From positions 2,976,001 through 3,040,000 of the forward strand of contig NC_088308.1 of the NCBI RefSeq assembly GCF_910592395.1: a DNA stretch of 64,000 bases. Reading direction: 5' to 3'. The notes beneath the pieces are model-generated. The model had not been told where the DNA came from. It made no database searches and was given only the letters and a program-made list of their open reading frames with translations. Source of the DNA: Lineus longissimus (Eukaryota > Nemertea > Pilidiophora > Heteronemertea > Lineidae). Positions within the stretch are counted from its first letter, which is position 1, and every line of letters starts with the position of its first letter. Position numbers and translations under genes: made by a program. This document shows, in pieces, positions 38,075 to 49,020 of this stretch.

Positions 38075-41000
38075 ATGTCAGTTCATCCTTTTGGATCGGA
38101 GCCTATCTCTTGCCATGCCTGGAACAAGGATAGATCCCGTGAGTATAGTTGATCAAGGGTACATTGAAAAATATTTCAGAAGACGTCCTGGTTGAATCAT
38201 CTTATCTCAGGTTTTCACAGCCGGAGTATGATTTCATTATTCATTTTGAAAAAGTTTTGGCTTAGTTTCAAAAGTCAGGTACATTGCAACATATATATTT
38301 TGAGAGATAGTAGTAGAATGTTTATTCAATTATCATGTCAATTTTATTCCAACGGGCCTCATCGCTCACATTTCTTTCTGACAGTAAATTGGTGAAAATT
38401 GTCTTTGAAGATTAACAGAAACTGGGCTACATCCCTTTTGACTCCCAAATTTTTTTCCAATTCTATCCCATAACATGATTCAATATAATCCTTTGCAGAA
38501 GTTGCAATCTCTCCAAATAACCATGAAGTTGTCATCTACAAGAAACGAGGTTCTGGCTGGGAGAAAACTGACACCTTGACTGAGCATACTCAGCGAGTAA
38601 CTAGCATCGACTGGGCCCCTGAGAGTAACAGACTTCTTACTTGTGGAGCTGTAAGTTTGAAACTCAGTTTGTACTGGGACAATTAGGTTATATAATGATT
38701 AGAAAGTTTTTGAAACCAAAAAGTAATGGTGATTAGACCCAGGAGCAATTAGCCTCGTCCAATACTGTGTGACTTATGTACTTCTTCTTCTTCTTCTACA
38801 GAACCAGGCTTATGTTTCTTATAAATGGTTTTCTGTGTTGATACTGATAGTTACTCTGAATTTCTTCTTTTCAGGATCGTAATGCTTATGTCTGGACACT
38901 TGTGGACGGTGTGTGGAAGCCAACTTTGGTCATCCTTAGGATCAACAGGGCAGCAACAGTCTGCAAATGGTCTCCTCTAGGTATGAATTGAACTGTGATA
39001 TCTGCAGCCGGTGTTACCAGTATTGGTTCACCTGTAATGCTGTTCATTCTTTGCTGCCTCTTATTTGCACAGAAAGATTAACTGAGCTGGACCTCATCAC
39101 TATCATCAGATCTAGTTCATTTTTGAACAGAATTTGATCAGATGTTGATTTATGAATGTACTTCCACTTTCAGAAAATAAGTTTGCTGTTGGAAGCGGAG
39201 CTCGTCTGATAGCTATTTGCTTCTTTGAGAAAGACCATGACTGGTGGGTCAGCAAGCACATCAAGAAACCCATAAGGTCTACCATCACCAGGTGGGTAAT
39301 ATCCTAAAAATTAACACAAATGTTCTTTCCTCTCACTTCATCAAAATGAAAAGAAGGCACTTTTGGTCAACATTCTCTTATTTCATTCTTAATGAAAATC
39401 GATTTGAAATTCGAAACCAATTCCGTTTCTTTTGGTCTTGAAGTTACACCTTGCTAGCACTAGTAGCAGGTCAATCATGATGAAATTCTGATCAAGAATT
39501 TGAAATCTTTCAGTATTGATTGGCACCCAGACAACTGCCTCATTCTCTGTGGCTCCTCAGACTTCAAGGCACGTGTCTTCTCCACGTACGTCAAGGAACT
39601 CGAAAGCAAGCCAAAGGAATGCTGCTGGGGCAAGAAGAAATCCTTTGGAAATTTGATGGCGGAGTTCTCTAATGGTGGAGGTAATAAGTCATGGTTCCTT
39701 TTCTCATATTTTTTCTCAGAAACAGTAAAGAATTAGTTTTTAGGGTGACGGTATAATTGGGGTTTTTTAGACTGTGGAAAATCTTTCTTACCAGTATTAG
39801 TTACTATCTTAACACTTTCCCTCTGCAGTCTTATAGTTTTCTACTCATAGGATAGATATGTGCACACTTATGTCTCTGTCTGTTGATGATTGGATAGAAC
39901 TGAATAATAATGTTCATTGCATATGACCTGTAGTTGTACTAGCTTTGTCTGAAACTTCCAAGTAGCACTCTCCTTTAGGGTGGTTGGTGAAAACGCCTCT
40001 TTTCGGTGGCACCCATGTGGGTCAGTAGGATCACTTCAAACAAGCCATTTTTAAGGGACATCCTCATTTACTGCAGTGTGTCCAATTCTCTATTAGGGAA
40101 TGTGTTGACGTTATATATAGATCTCTCTTCACTCTTCTTCCTTTCTTCTTCCAGTAATCCGAGGTACTGTATCTCAACACAATTCCTTAAAACTTTTGTT
40201 TGTCACTCATGAACACATTTCACTGTTAAATGCAAAGAAAAGCAGCTTTTCATTGAAAACTTCTTTACTGTGCATTTCTTGCCTTGCATAGTTGATTGTA
40301 ATAAATTGTGTTGTTTGTTTACAGCTGTTGATTTTATGTATTGACAGTGTTATGAGTTTTGCTTTATTAATCAGTCATCCTCCACAGTCCATCCAGTGCA
40401 TGAAGTCTTCTCAGTTTCAATCATCTTGCGGGGATAGTTTCTTTCTTTGCAGGGGTTTTGTGAGATCAAGCTACATTCACTAAAACTATCATGGCAAATA
40501 TGGGCTGCTTTTAACTGGGAGTTTAAATGCGCAATAACTTTTCAACACACAAATCTGATAAAAGATATTGTTTGAAGTATTTTGAAAGACACAGGTGCAA
40601 TGGAAGTTTTGTTTTGGTGTTCTTGGTATCCATCCTGAGATGCTTTGGTGCAGAGCCATGTATTCTCACCAGAAGTCATTTTCCCATTAAACTAAATCAG
40701 TGTTCACTTTCTGTAGTGCATGCAAGTTTAGTATTGTACTGATCATGCCTTACTATTGTGCATCACTTATGTAGTATTGAATGAAATACCTTATGTGTTG
40801 CCTAACATGATATGAATTTTGTCGTGATGAAACAAAAGTTGAAATGATGTTAATTAGAGAGGATTGACCTCATTCAATTGACAGATGTTTCCATATTGAT
40901 GTATCTAACCTGTTTCTTGACGATAATATTACGAATTCTAAAGTTGGCCTGCACAAAAGACAGATGTAACAGAGTGGTTATCCAAGTTGTACTTTGAATA

Positions 41001-44000
41001 CAACTTCATTGTTTCTGCCTTGTGTGCAGGCATACAGGGAGTTTATCAATGTGAAAACGCTTGTCAGTTCAGTAGAATTGAAGTTGGCATTAGACGATTG
41101 TAATTCACTCTCTAAAGTTGAAGTTGGAGTCTTAGATGATGCTCAACCTCTCTATGGTTGGCTATATTTTACTGCTTGCAAGAAGTTTTTACTAAATAAC
41201 TTGTGGATGTTGAAAATTTGTTTTTCTTACTAAACAATATGCATGTTATATTTAACTCTGTGTTGTAAAGTTATGTCGCAAACGGATGGTATACCGGGTA
41301 GATGGAAATATCTGATTTTTGATTTTATGAGAAGAACATGACAAGTTCTCTTCAACAGGTGTTGCATGACCATTCATTTGCTTTGCAATTATTTAAGACA
41401 CCAATAATTGTGATGATGCAGTAGAATCTTTCATCAAAACTCTCTAAAACTTAACCATGATGCCTAAGTGTCAAAGTTTGAAACTTGTTAATCGAGAATT
41501 GACCTTATAATTATTTGGAGCATACATTAGATGTATGAAAGTCTTTCAGATTTTCAATTGATGATTTATGTTAGTATGAACCGTTATTCTGCCAATACCA
41601 CAATGCACAAACGATACATGTAATGATGAAATTTGGTGTGGCCCCACCTGACTTAATCCCGACTTCATCTCTGTTGGAATGTTTTTGATTTTTTTCTTTA
41701 ACTACAGAAGAAGCATCGATATTTTCTATCTCAATTATGTGTTTCACATATGTGCTCAGTAGGCATAGGCTATTTGGTGTTGTGAACCTATTTGTCGAGA
41801 GGAGAGGTATTTGCCCCTGGTCACTTTAAAAGATCTCTTTCAGGTAACGAAGTAAAAGATGGCCCTGCTATGAAAAAATCCCTTGGTAAGAGAAAGACTT
41901 GATACCCTGCATTCAGTTTCATGGGCTTGATTATGGTTTGGCAGTTTTCTGGTGTGTCGCGTTTATAATACCCTGTTTTATTTCTAATGAATATCCCTAT
42001 TTCGAAATCTTAATGTAGTTTTTTCTCAGATAGACTAGAGCTTATTGTCTTGTATCAAATGTCATGCATGATGATGGAAATAGATCCTTTCCTTCGGCCA
42101 CATTCCGTTGATTGGGGCAACTCGCATGCACGGTTTGCTGGGTGGAAGATTCAATGCTCCCATCCAACGCACTGAGCAACTCAACCTCTGCGTGTGCGAG
42201 ATATCCAAGCGACAATCGTTGTGGAAAGGATCTATACGTGAATTGATGATGTCTGTTGTATAAGGACATGCATGAATCTAGCTCTTATTACTTCTTCCAG
42301 TAAAAGCTTAGTTGGGACACTTGGGATCATTGCTGGCTTATTATTGCTCATCAGTACGTTTGCAGGAATAAGGCATCAGCATTCTATGATAGGCGTCTCA
42401 TCATGGTTTCAAATGAACTTCTTCTATTTTACACAGATGGACACCTTCAAAGTAGAGCCCATGTGTTCATTGTTACATAATGTTGATTGACTTATTGCAA
42501 TCTTCAAATCAGTTATTTGGCTACTTTTCAATCACACCCCTCATGTTGTGACTGCTGCATCGCAAGTCACAGCAATAGAAGTCGCTCGTTGGCAGCGCAC
42601 TTAAGATTTAGGTATCTCTCTTGCTATAAAGACATCAAGAAAGTCAATATAAAGAATGATGGACCAGGTAAACCCTACTCACTTCCTTTTTTGCATGGCT
42701 GATTTGTTTTTCATTTTATGTTAAGCGGGTGCCTTCCCTTAGACTCTTTGGTACTGGTACAGCAACACAAAGCCTATAGTTTTTACCCTTGGCTTTGCAT
42801 GAACAGTTCTGAAAAACAATTTTGCTATATTAATCCACTTGTTCAAAAATCACTTCAAGCACATTTTTTTATGGAACAAGACAATATTTCTTTCTTATGA
42901 TTCAGTAGTTAAACCAGTTTGAGTACTTTTGTTAAGAGTTACACGTTCCTTTTTGCTAATAATGGCATGTTTCCATCATCTGTTTTTCACCTTGTTTTCA
43001 ACCCTTTCTGTTTTGGTAGTTTTGAACTTTCCCTTACACTTTTTACAGACCATTATGTCCCAATATTTTCGCCAGATTACGGGTACTAATTCAAATCGTG
43101 CCTCTCGGGTCAAAAATCATTTCAAGCTTTTACAAACCATAAAGAACCTAGAGTTGCACAGAACAGTTACTCTATCCGACCAGGACAATGATGATAAAGT
43201 TGATCTCACATAATCTAAGTGATACTCTGAGAAAGTTTGTGAGATAAGGCTACAGGAGCAGCAGGACTAAGAGAAATAGGTGTGGTCACATTCCGGACGC
43301 CACGCAGCTTGACTTGAGAGAATTTCATGTCAGCTTTCAAACATTTTGCAAGTGTTGAAATATTATGGCAAAAGATTTTCTAGGGCCTCGCCTTTGACCT
43401 GCCCCTGAGGGAAATAAGGAGAACTTTGGTTTCAGGTGTTCATCCGCCACATGTTCTATCATCTTCAGCGCAGGATAGTGCTATGGAAATTAAAGTCATT
43501 AATTTAAACCATCGATATCTTTCATGTATTTTGAAATATGATGTTATCATTTGCAGGTGGTTGGGTCCATGATGTCTCCTTCTCCGCCAGTGGGCTAAAG
43601 CTTGCCTGGGTGGGTCATGATTCCAGTCTCTCTGTCATTGACGGAGGCAATGGCCTACAGTAAGTGTTGAGAGTTTTTCAGATATTTCAAATTCCATGAT
43701 GTAACGCACGCACCAGTACACTAGGTGGCAGGGCAGGGCTTCATCAGATGAAACTTTCTTAAGGACTGCCTTATCAGGACATATGCTGCACCTTGTCAGT
43801 TGTTTAATTTTGAGGTAAATCTAAAAATGTCATACCCTGAGAAACTTTCACCTTGTTCGCCAAATGGTGTAATCATGTCTTATTGCTGATAGATGGCAGC
43901 ACTGTTACTGTAAGAGTAATGTGGTAATCTAAACCATTGACGATCGTATTGAAGAGGTCCAGTACGGCTGTTTTGTTGTTACACCCTTGATTCCTAACCA

Positions 44001-45756
44001 ATAGTAGTAAACCATCTAACTGTGCACATTATCATCAACCTTACGCCAAGTTTGATAAATGTCCTTGCTTCCAGGGTTGCGACGGAGAAGACCAAGTTCC
44101 TTCCATTCACAACAGTTCTCTGGGTTACTGAAAACCAGCTGGTTGTCGCTGTAAGTATGAGGCATCCTGTGTCAAATGTTCATCATTGAGATTGGGAGTG
44201 GAATTGGTTACCTGTCCCGGAATATGATCTTAAGTTGTGTGGTATGAAAATTTTCATGAGGCAAATCAAAATTTTCCTCTAAACACTGAAAAATCCACCA
44301 TGAAATATTCCCCGCTACATGTACTTAAAAACGAATTTGCACTGTTTAACACAAGTTGCCACAGCACAACTCAAGAGAGAAGTGAGCTCCCTATTGGCGA
44401 CTATGCGTAACTTGATCCGACCTACCCTGCTGATGTAGTCTCCTTTTAAAAACGATTGTATTGTAGGGACATGACTGCTGCCCCATGCTCTTCTCCCATG
44501 ATGGTGGAAAACTGACTTTCCTGCACCAGCTTGATGCCAGCAAAGAGAGTGAATCGACCGGCAAAGTTAGGTAAATATGCCATGGATGGATACGTGTCCC
44601 TGTGTTTATACCTAAAGCTAGATGATAAATACCTGGACCTGGTTGCATCAAGTCTTTTTTCTGACTTGAAATCCTCCCAATGGAAAATGACTTAGTAAGC
44701 TTTGATTTTCTCCAAGCAGTGTTGGTAAAAGCTTTTTGTTTTCCCTGAAATTATTTATCAATGTCTTGGGCATCACCAGCATAACTCCATATGCCTCACA
44801 AATAGTGGGTCACTCTTAGTCACAGCGCAGGCAAATGCATGCAGTTTTGAATTCAGGTCACATTCCATTTGCATTTGAGTGACCAGTATCTAACATTAAC
44901 ACTATTTCTGCTCCTGATTGCAGTGCGATGAAGAGGTTCCAGGATCTCGACAAGAAGGGGAGGGATGCTGATTCCGCCCAGTTTAGTTACAAGCACAAGA
45001 ATACCATCACGTAAGTACCATGGCTACATGTATAAAGTCAATGGTTAAAGTTTTGGGATTATGGTTTGATATCAACTTCGGTGGAGGTTGTTATTAAACT
45101 TCACTCTTAACCCCAGTCAATCCTGAAACCTTTCAGGAGAACTTAGATGATCTGCCAGTGTTACACCCCGAGCATTTCTGATACCCATTCATACACCTGG
45201 ATGAAATGAGGCATGTTTGACAAGGAAACCTGCCTAGAATATCTCGCCGAATGTGGGGTTTGAATTCAACTTTGATGCAAAAACTATTAAATTTGGACAG
45301 CAAGTACCAATTGAAAATGACCAAATTCACCAACTTTTAGGTTTGTAAGAAGGTACAGAGCACATTTCAGTGCCAATTTTTATATCTGTCGTTAAAACCT
45401 CTCATCGTTCTGTTACAGTCAGTTAGCAATTGTTGGTGGTGACAAGAACCGTGTTACCCAGTTCTCGACCAGTGGTGTCGATGGGAACATCTGCGTTTGG
45501 GACTTCAAGGTATGTTGGTCACTGCCCTTTAAACATGTGTGAGTCTGTTGGCAAATCAGCAGCCATCCAGGCAGCCTCAGTTGGTTATGGTGTTCACTCT
45601 GAAATTTGATAGGACCTCCAAATTCAACAATGGTTACATTGTAAGCGGGCCATTTAATTTGATTGATTTGTGGTAGTTTTCTATATTCTAACACTTACAT
45701 TTCTTCTTTTTTTGCAGACCCTTGAATCCCAGATTGCTGGTCTCAGGATTTGCTAA
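38075..45756 (+). CDS. ARPC1: Actin-related protein 2/3 complex subunit 1
   Basis: Complete, 11 coding exons, 368 codons plus stop: 38075-38138, 38499-38650, 38875-38980, 39174-39291, 39514-39680, 43557-43659, 44075-44150, 44467-44570, 44924-45010, 45419-45509, 45718-45756, all in frame. It is a WD40 propeller matching vertebrate ARPC1A/B throughout: [116 protein letters not shown], and the end [20 protein letters not shown]1 is the propeller subunit of the Arp2/3 complex that nucleates branched actin and contacts WASP-family activators. Length equals the family norm (about 370). The 3.9-kb intron after 39680 falls in the loop before GWVHDV and contains possible cassette microexons. Confidence 0.97.
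41844..41885 (+). other. Candidate 42-nt cassette microexon of ARPC1
   Basis: The pyrimidine-rich acceptor CTCTTTCAG and the donor CTTG|GTAAGA bound 42 nt that enter and leave in phase 1, exactly matching the surrounding intron phase. Inclusion would add 14 residues ([13 protein letters not shown] plus G) before GWVHDV without breaking frame. No transcript evidence is available. Confidence 0.45.
42632..42667 (+). other. Candidate 36-nt cassette microexon of ARPC1
   Basis: The acceptor TTGCTATAAAG and the donor CCAG|GTAAAC bound 36 nt in phase 1-1. Inclusion would insert [12 protein letters not shown] plus the split glycine. Its acceptor is weaker than that of the 42-nt candidate. Confidence 0.35.
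45183..45250. repeat. Dispersed repeat, copy 2
   Basis: ACCCATTCATACACCTGGAT followed by GAAATGAGGCATGTTTGACA and AGGAAACCTGCCTAGA aligns with the copy at 11140-11215. It lies in an ARPC1 intron. Confidence 0.6.
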
Positions 45757-46845
45757 TCTAAGGAAATGCCAACACAACCTCAGACGACATGGATTTCATT
45801 ATATTTGACATTCTATATATCATAATAAGAATGATTATGTCCACAGTTTGTGATAGAGATCAACATTCTATGGTGGTTGTCTAAGGACTTACAAATTCCT
45901 TAACCATTTACATTGTGCATGCAGTAAACATTATTAATCCAGTGCGGTATGATAGTTGTCAAACGTAACATCATGAGTCTAGGCAGATAGTAGGTGATCA
46001 TTTCTTATCAAGATTGAACGTAGTTGATGTAGTGCTCCAGTTGTCACGACGCATTTCGACGGTATTCATTCAGTTGTAACGTAATACTGTAAACCCCTCA
46101 ATTTCATCAAGTTTATCCAACACTAGTTGTCCGCAACAGAGTAACATTTCTACCGGTATTTAATTTTGATTGAGCCAATATTTTCTAATTAATACTTGGC
46201 TCAGATTATAGTGCGACAGAAATATGCGGGCGAACCTCATGTACAGTACTGGCATCAGCATCAGCAGACTGCCAAACAACTGTTGCTTGAACCTCAATTG
46301 TTCAGAATGTATTTTGTTTAAAAACTTTGTTTAGTTTCTCTCCTCTTGATTATGGATCACTCACATGGTTTAAGTTTTTTCATCAGAATATGTTAACTTG
46401 TATATTATGTTTCTAAATACAAATTGCTTAACGATATTTATACAGTGTTGTCCTCTTATTATTGTTGCCTGTATTAGCCACTGGCCTAGGAAGAGTTGGG
46501 AGTTAGCCTGAACTAGAATTATTTGATGACATCGTTCCGTTCCTGCTTGCATTTGCCTCAATGGCTCAAAATTGGGAAGTTTCTTCGTATTAAGACTTGG
46601 AGTGCCTTTGATGATGTCTGCCCTATTATATCTGTTTGAACCCTTTGTTCCCAGGTCATGCTGCCCCCAGTGTATCCTCGTTGTTGCCACTTCATACACC
46701 GTCATGTCGATATCATTTCCAAGGTTTTGGTGATGTGCTCACAGCCCATGCTGTTTGTGACAATGTCATTCCACCAGTCCATATTGCTGTGGTATTCGAA
46801 TGTCCCTCCCAATCTCATTTCACCCCAAAAATTACACATGGTAGC
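45757..46845. other. ARPC1 3' UTR and downstream flank
   Basis: Sequence following the ARPC1 stop with no further coding signal. I could not pick a convincing AATAAA close to the stop. The 263-codon frame that begins at 46636 is mostly created by the minisatellite downstream. Confidence 0.45.
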
Positions 46846-47350
46846 AAAGATGTGTATGTTACATCTAGTCTGGTTGTTATCTTGTCCTTATTTCACCCAT
46901 CCTCTCCAACACATTACACCCAAGGTTCCAAAGATGTGTATGTTACATCTAGTCTGGTTGTGATCTTGTCCTTATTTCACCCATCCTCTCCAACACATTA
47001 CACCCAAGGTTCCAAAGATGTGTATGTTACATCTAGTCTGGTTGTGATCTTGTCCTTATTTCACCCATCCTCTCCAACACATTACACCCAAGGTTCCAAA
47101 GATGTGTATGTTACATCTAGTCTGGTTGGGATATTGTCCTTATTTCACCCATCCTCACGAGATGACACTCATGGTTGCAAAGATAACGTGGTTGTGATAT
47201 TGTCCTTAAGTTATGGCACTTGTGGTTGCAAAGATGTGTATGTCACATCTAGTTTGGTTATGATGTTGTCCTTATTTCACTCATCCTCTTCAACACATGG
47301 CACTTGTGGTGGCAAAGATGTGTATGTTACATCTAGTCTGGTTGGGATAT
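46846..47350. repeat. 84-bp minisatellite
   Basis: AAAGATGTGTATGTTACATC starts units at 46846, 46930, 47014 and 47098 (exact 84-bp steps), then 47179, 47230 and 47314 (shortened and diverged). The first units are nearly identical. Because 84 is a multiple of three and the unit lacks stops, a frame of 263 codons (46636-47427) encodes a 28-residue repeat beginning KDVYVTSSLVVILSLFHPSS. I do not call it a gene. Confidence 0.9.
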
Positions 47351-47429
47351 TTGTCCCCACTTCACTAATCCCCTCCGACATGTCCGAAGTCCAGTGGGAA
47401 TGTATCCTTATATCTGATAGACAATAAGG

Positions 47430-48270
47430 GGTAGACGGTAATAAAGGCACTGGAAAAAAAGGCACTGGAAAAAAAGGGACGGAAAAAAAGGCACTAGGTA
47501 AAAAAGGCACTGGAAAAAAAGGCACTGGAAAAAAAGGCACTAGGAAAAAAAGGCACTAGGAAAAAAAGGCACTGGAAAAAAAGGCACCAGGAAATCACTA
47601 TACTAGGTGAAAAAGGCACTGGAAAAAAAGGCACCAGGAAATCTCAAGGTGAAAAATTCACCTCGGCCCAAAATTCATATGGGGTGCCCCCCCGTGCATT
47701 TCTATATGTGTATGTGTTTTTTTGTTAGTTTTTTTCTCTAGGTAAAAACCTGCAAACCTGCCCCAACCCGTTTTAGTTCACATGGGTGAGCTCCGGGGGT
47801 GATTTCATGTCATCATGTCTCAGCGTCGTCGCTTACTTTTTGACACTCTTGTGATAAACTATTGTATCTTGTAGAAATAGGTTATTGGTGAGGGAACCCT
47901 GAATCTAATTTGATTAAACTACTCGACCAAATCGGATGATCTTTGTGTCATTTTTTATAAGGATTCCCTGCCTATCCAAGCTAGTTTTTCTGGTCGGAGT
48001 GTACTGAAAATAGGCTATTCCGTTTTTTTTCTGGTGCCATTTTTCCTGGTGCCTTTTTTTCCAGTGCCTTTTTTACCCAGTGCCTTTTTTTCCAGTGCCT
48101 TTTTTACCCAGTGCCTTTTTTTCCCGGTGCCTTTTTTTCCAGTGCCTTTTTTTCCAGTGCCTTTTTTTCCTAGTGCCTTTTTTTCCTAGTGCCTTTTTTT
48201 CCAGTGCCTTTTTTTCCAGTGCCTTTTTTACCTAGTGCCTTTTTTTCCAGTGCCTTTATTACCTACATTC
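47430..48270. mobile_element. Foldback transposon with arms of 15-bp tandem repeats
   Basis: The left arm (about 47440-47640) has about 12 copies of GGCACTGGAAAAAAA (15 bp, with CTAGG and CCAGG variants). The right arm (about 48021-48260) has about 15 copies of the reverse complement. The outer ends correspond: GGTAATAAAGGCACTGG on the left, CCAGTGCCTTTATTACC on the right. The element is flanked by the identical 9-mer ACAATAAGG at 47421-47429 and 48271-48279, a target-site duplication. About 380 bp of non-repeated DNA lie between the arms with no transposase, so it is non-autonomous. Foldback elements such as Drosophila FB and sea-urchin TU have arms of short tandem repeats; as I recall, TU arms use a 15-bp unit and an 8-bp duplication. 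Confidence 0.88.
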
Positions 48271-48279
48271 ACAATAAGG

Positions 48280-48820
48280 TTGGTGAGTCGGGCACTGTCC
48301 AAAGTGTTCCAAAAGGAATTCCCCTGGGTGTTGCACTTGAAGAATTGGCTGTCAGGTACTCTCATCAAAGTACACGTAATGTTCGCTTCTCATACCCTGC
48401 ACACAAACCGATTCAAGGCTATTACCTAAAGTTACAGCATATTAAACCTCAGTGTGTTCTTAAATCTTAACCAAACTAAGTGTAGACCAGGCTTCTCTGG
48501 CGATCACTGCCTCAGACTGTTGGCATTATATTTATGTATGAGCGACATCGCATCGACTTTCGCGTTGACCTTTTGGAGGATATGTGAAAAGATTGGAGAC
48601 TCTGAACTTTTTGAAGCGGGTCAGTAATTTCATTTTGTGTAATTTCGGACAACGAGAAACCATGGAGGTATAAATAACCTCCATGGAGAAATAGAGCATG
48701 AATCAGTTCAATGAAGTGAAGTACCGCGGTCGGTGGCATCTCAAGAGTAAAACGTATTTGTACAGTGATAACACATCCATGCAGAAACGATCAGGCGACC
48801 CCGGATGGGACTAACATAAT
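48280..48820. other. Intergenic upstream of SLC22
   Basis: Non-coding stretch. A short plus-strand frame continues to 48470 out of the right foldback arm but has no motif. A short inverted repeat, AACCATGGAGGT...ACCTCCATGG, lies near 48658-48685. Confidence 0.4.
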
Positions 48821-48833
48821 GGTATAGTTCGTG

Positions 48834-48842
48834 TATATAAAA
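48834..48842 (+). promoter_or_regulatory. Possible TATA box of the SLC22 gene
   Basis: TATATAAAA lies about 180 bases upstream of the SLC22 start codon. Position and sequence fit a core promoter, but no transcription start can be seen. Confidence 0.4.
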
Positions 48843-49020
48843 ATATCGCGCATGCATAAATAACTATAGACTGTATAGCAGACGTGGTAAGCAGACGTAA
48901 AGTGGGCTCCCACATGCCGTAGCAGGGAAATTCTGACTGATTCTCGCAGATGCGTACAACCACGCCGATCTCGAATCCTCTCGTGACGGTCTCAAGTGTC
49001 TCCGATTCGTTAGTTCCATC

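Larger units (their letters stand above)
39681..43556. other. Long ARPC1 intron
   Basis: Phase-1 intron of 3.9 kb, by far the longest in the gene. It contains several short frames without motifs (for example 40994-41233, 42929-43213) and three candidate phase 1-1 microexons, listed separately. Confidence 0.7.

Noticed and set aside
43436-43500. Further ARPC1 cassette exon after GGTTTCAG
   Set aside because: The segment would need a poor donor (GTCATT) and ends in phase 0, which breaks the ARPC1 frame.
48284-48470. Plus-strand frame continuing out of the foldback element
   Set aside because: No motif; the upstream part is repeat arm.
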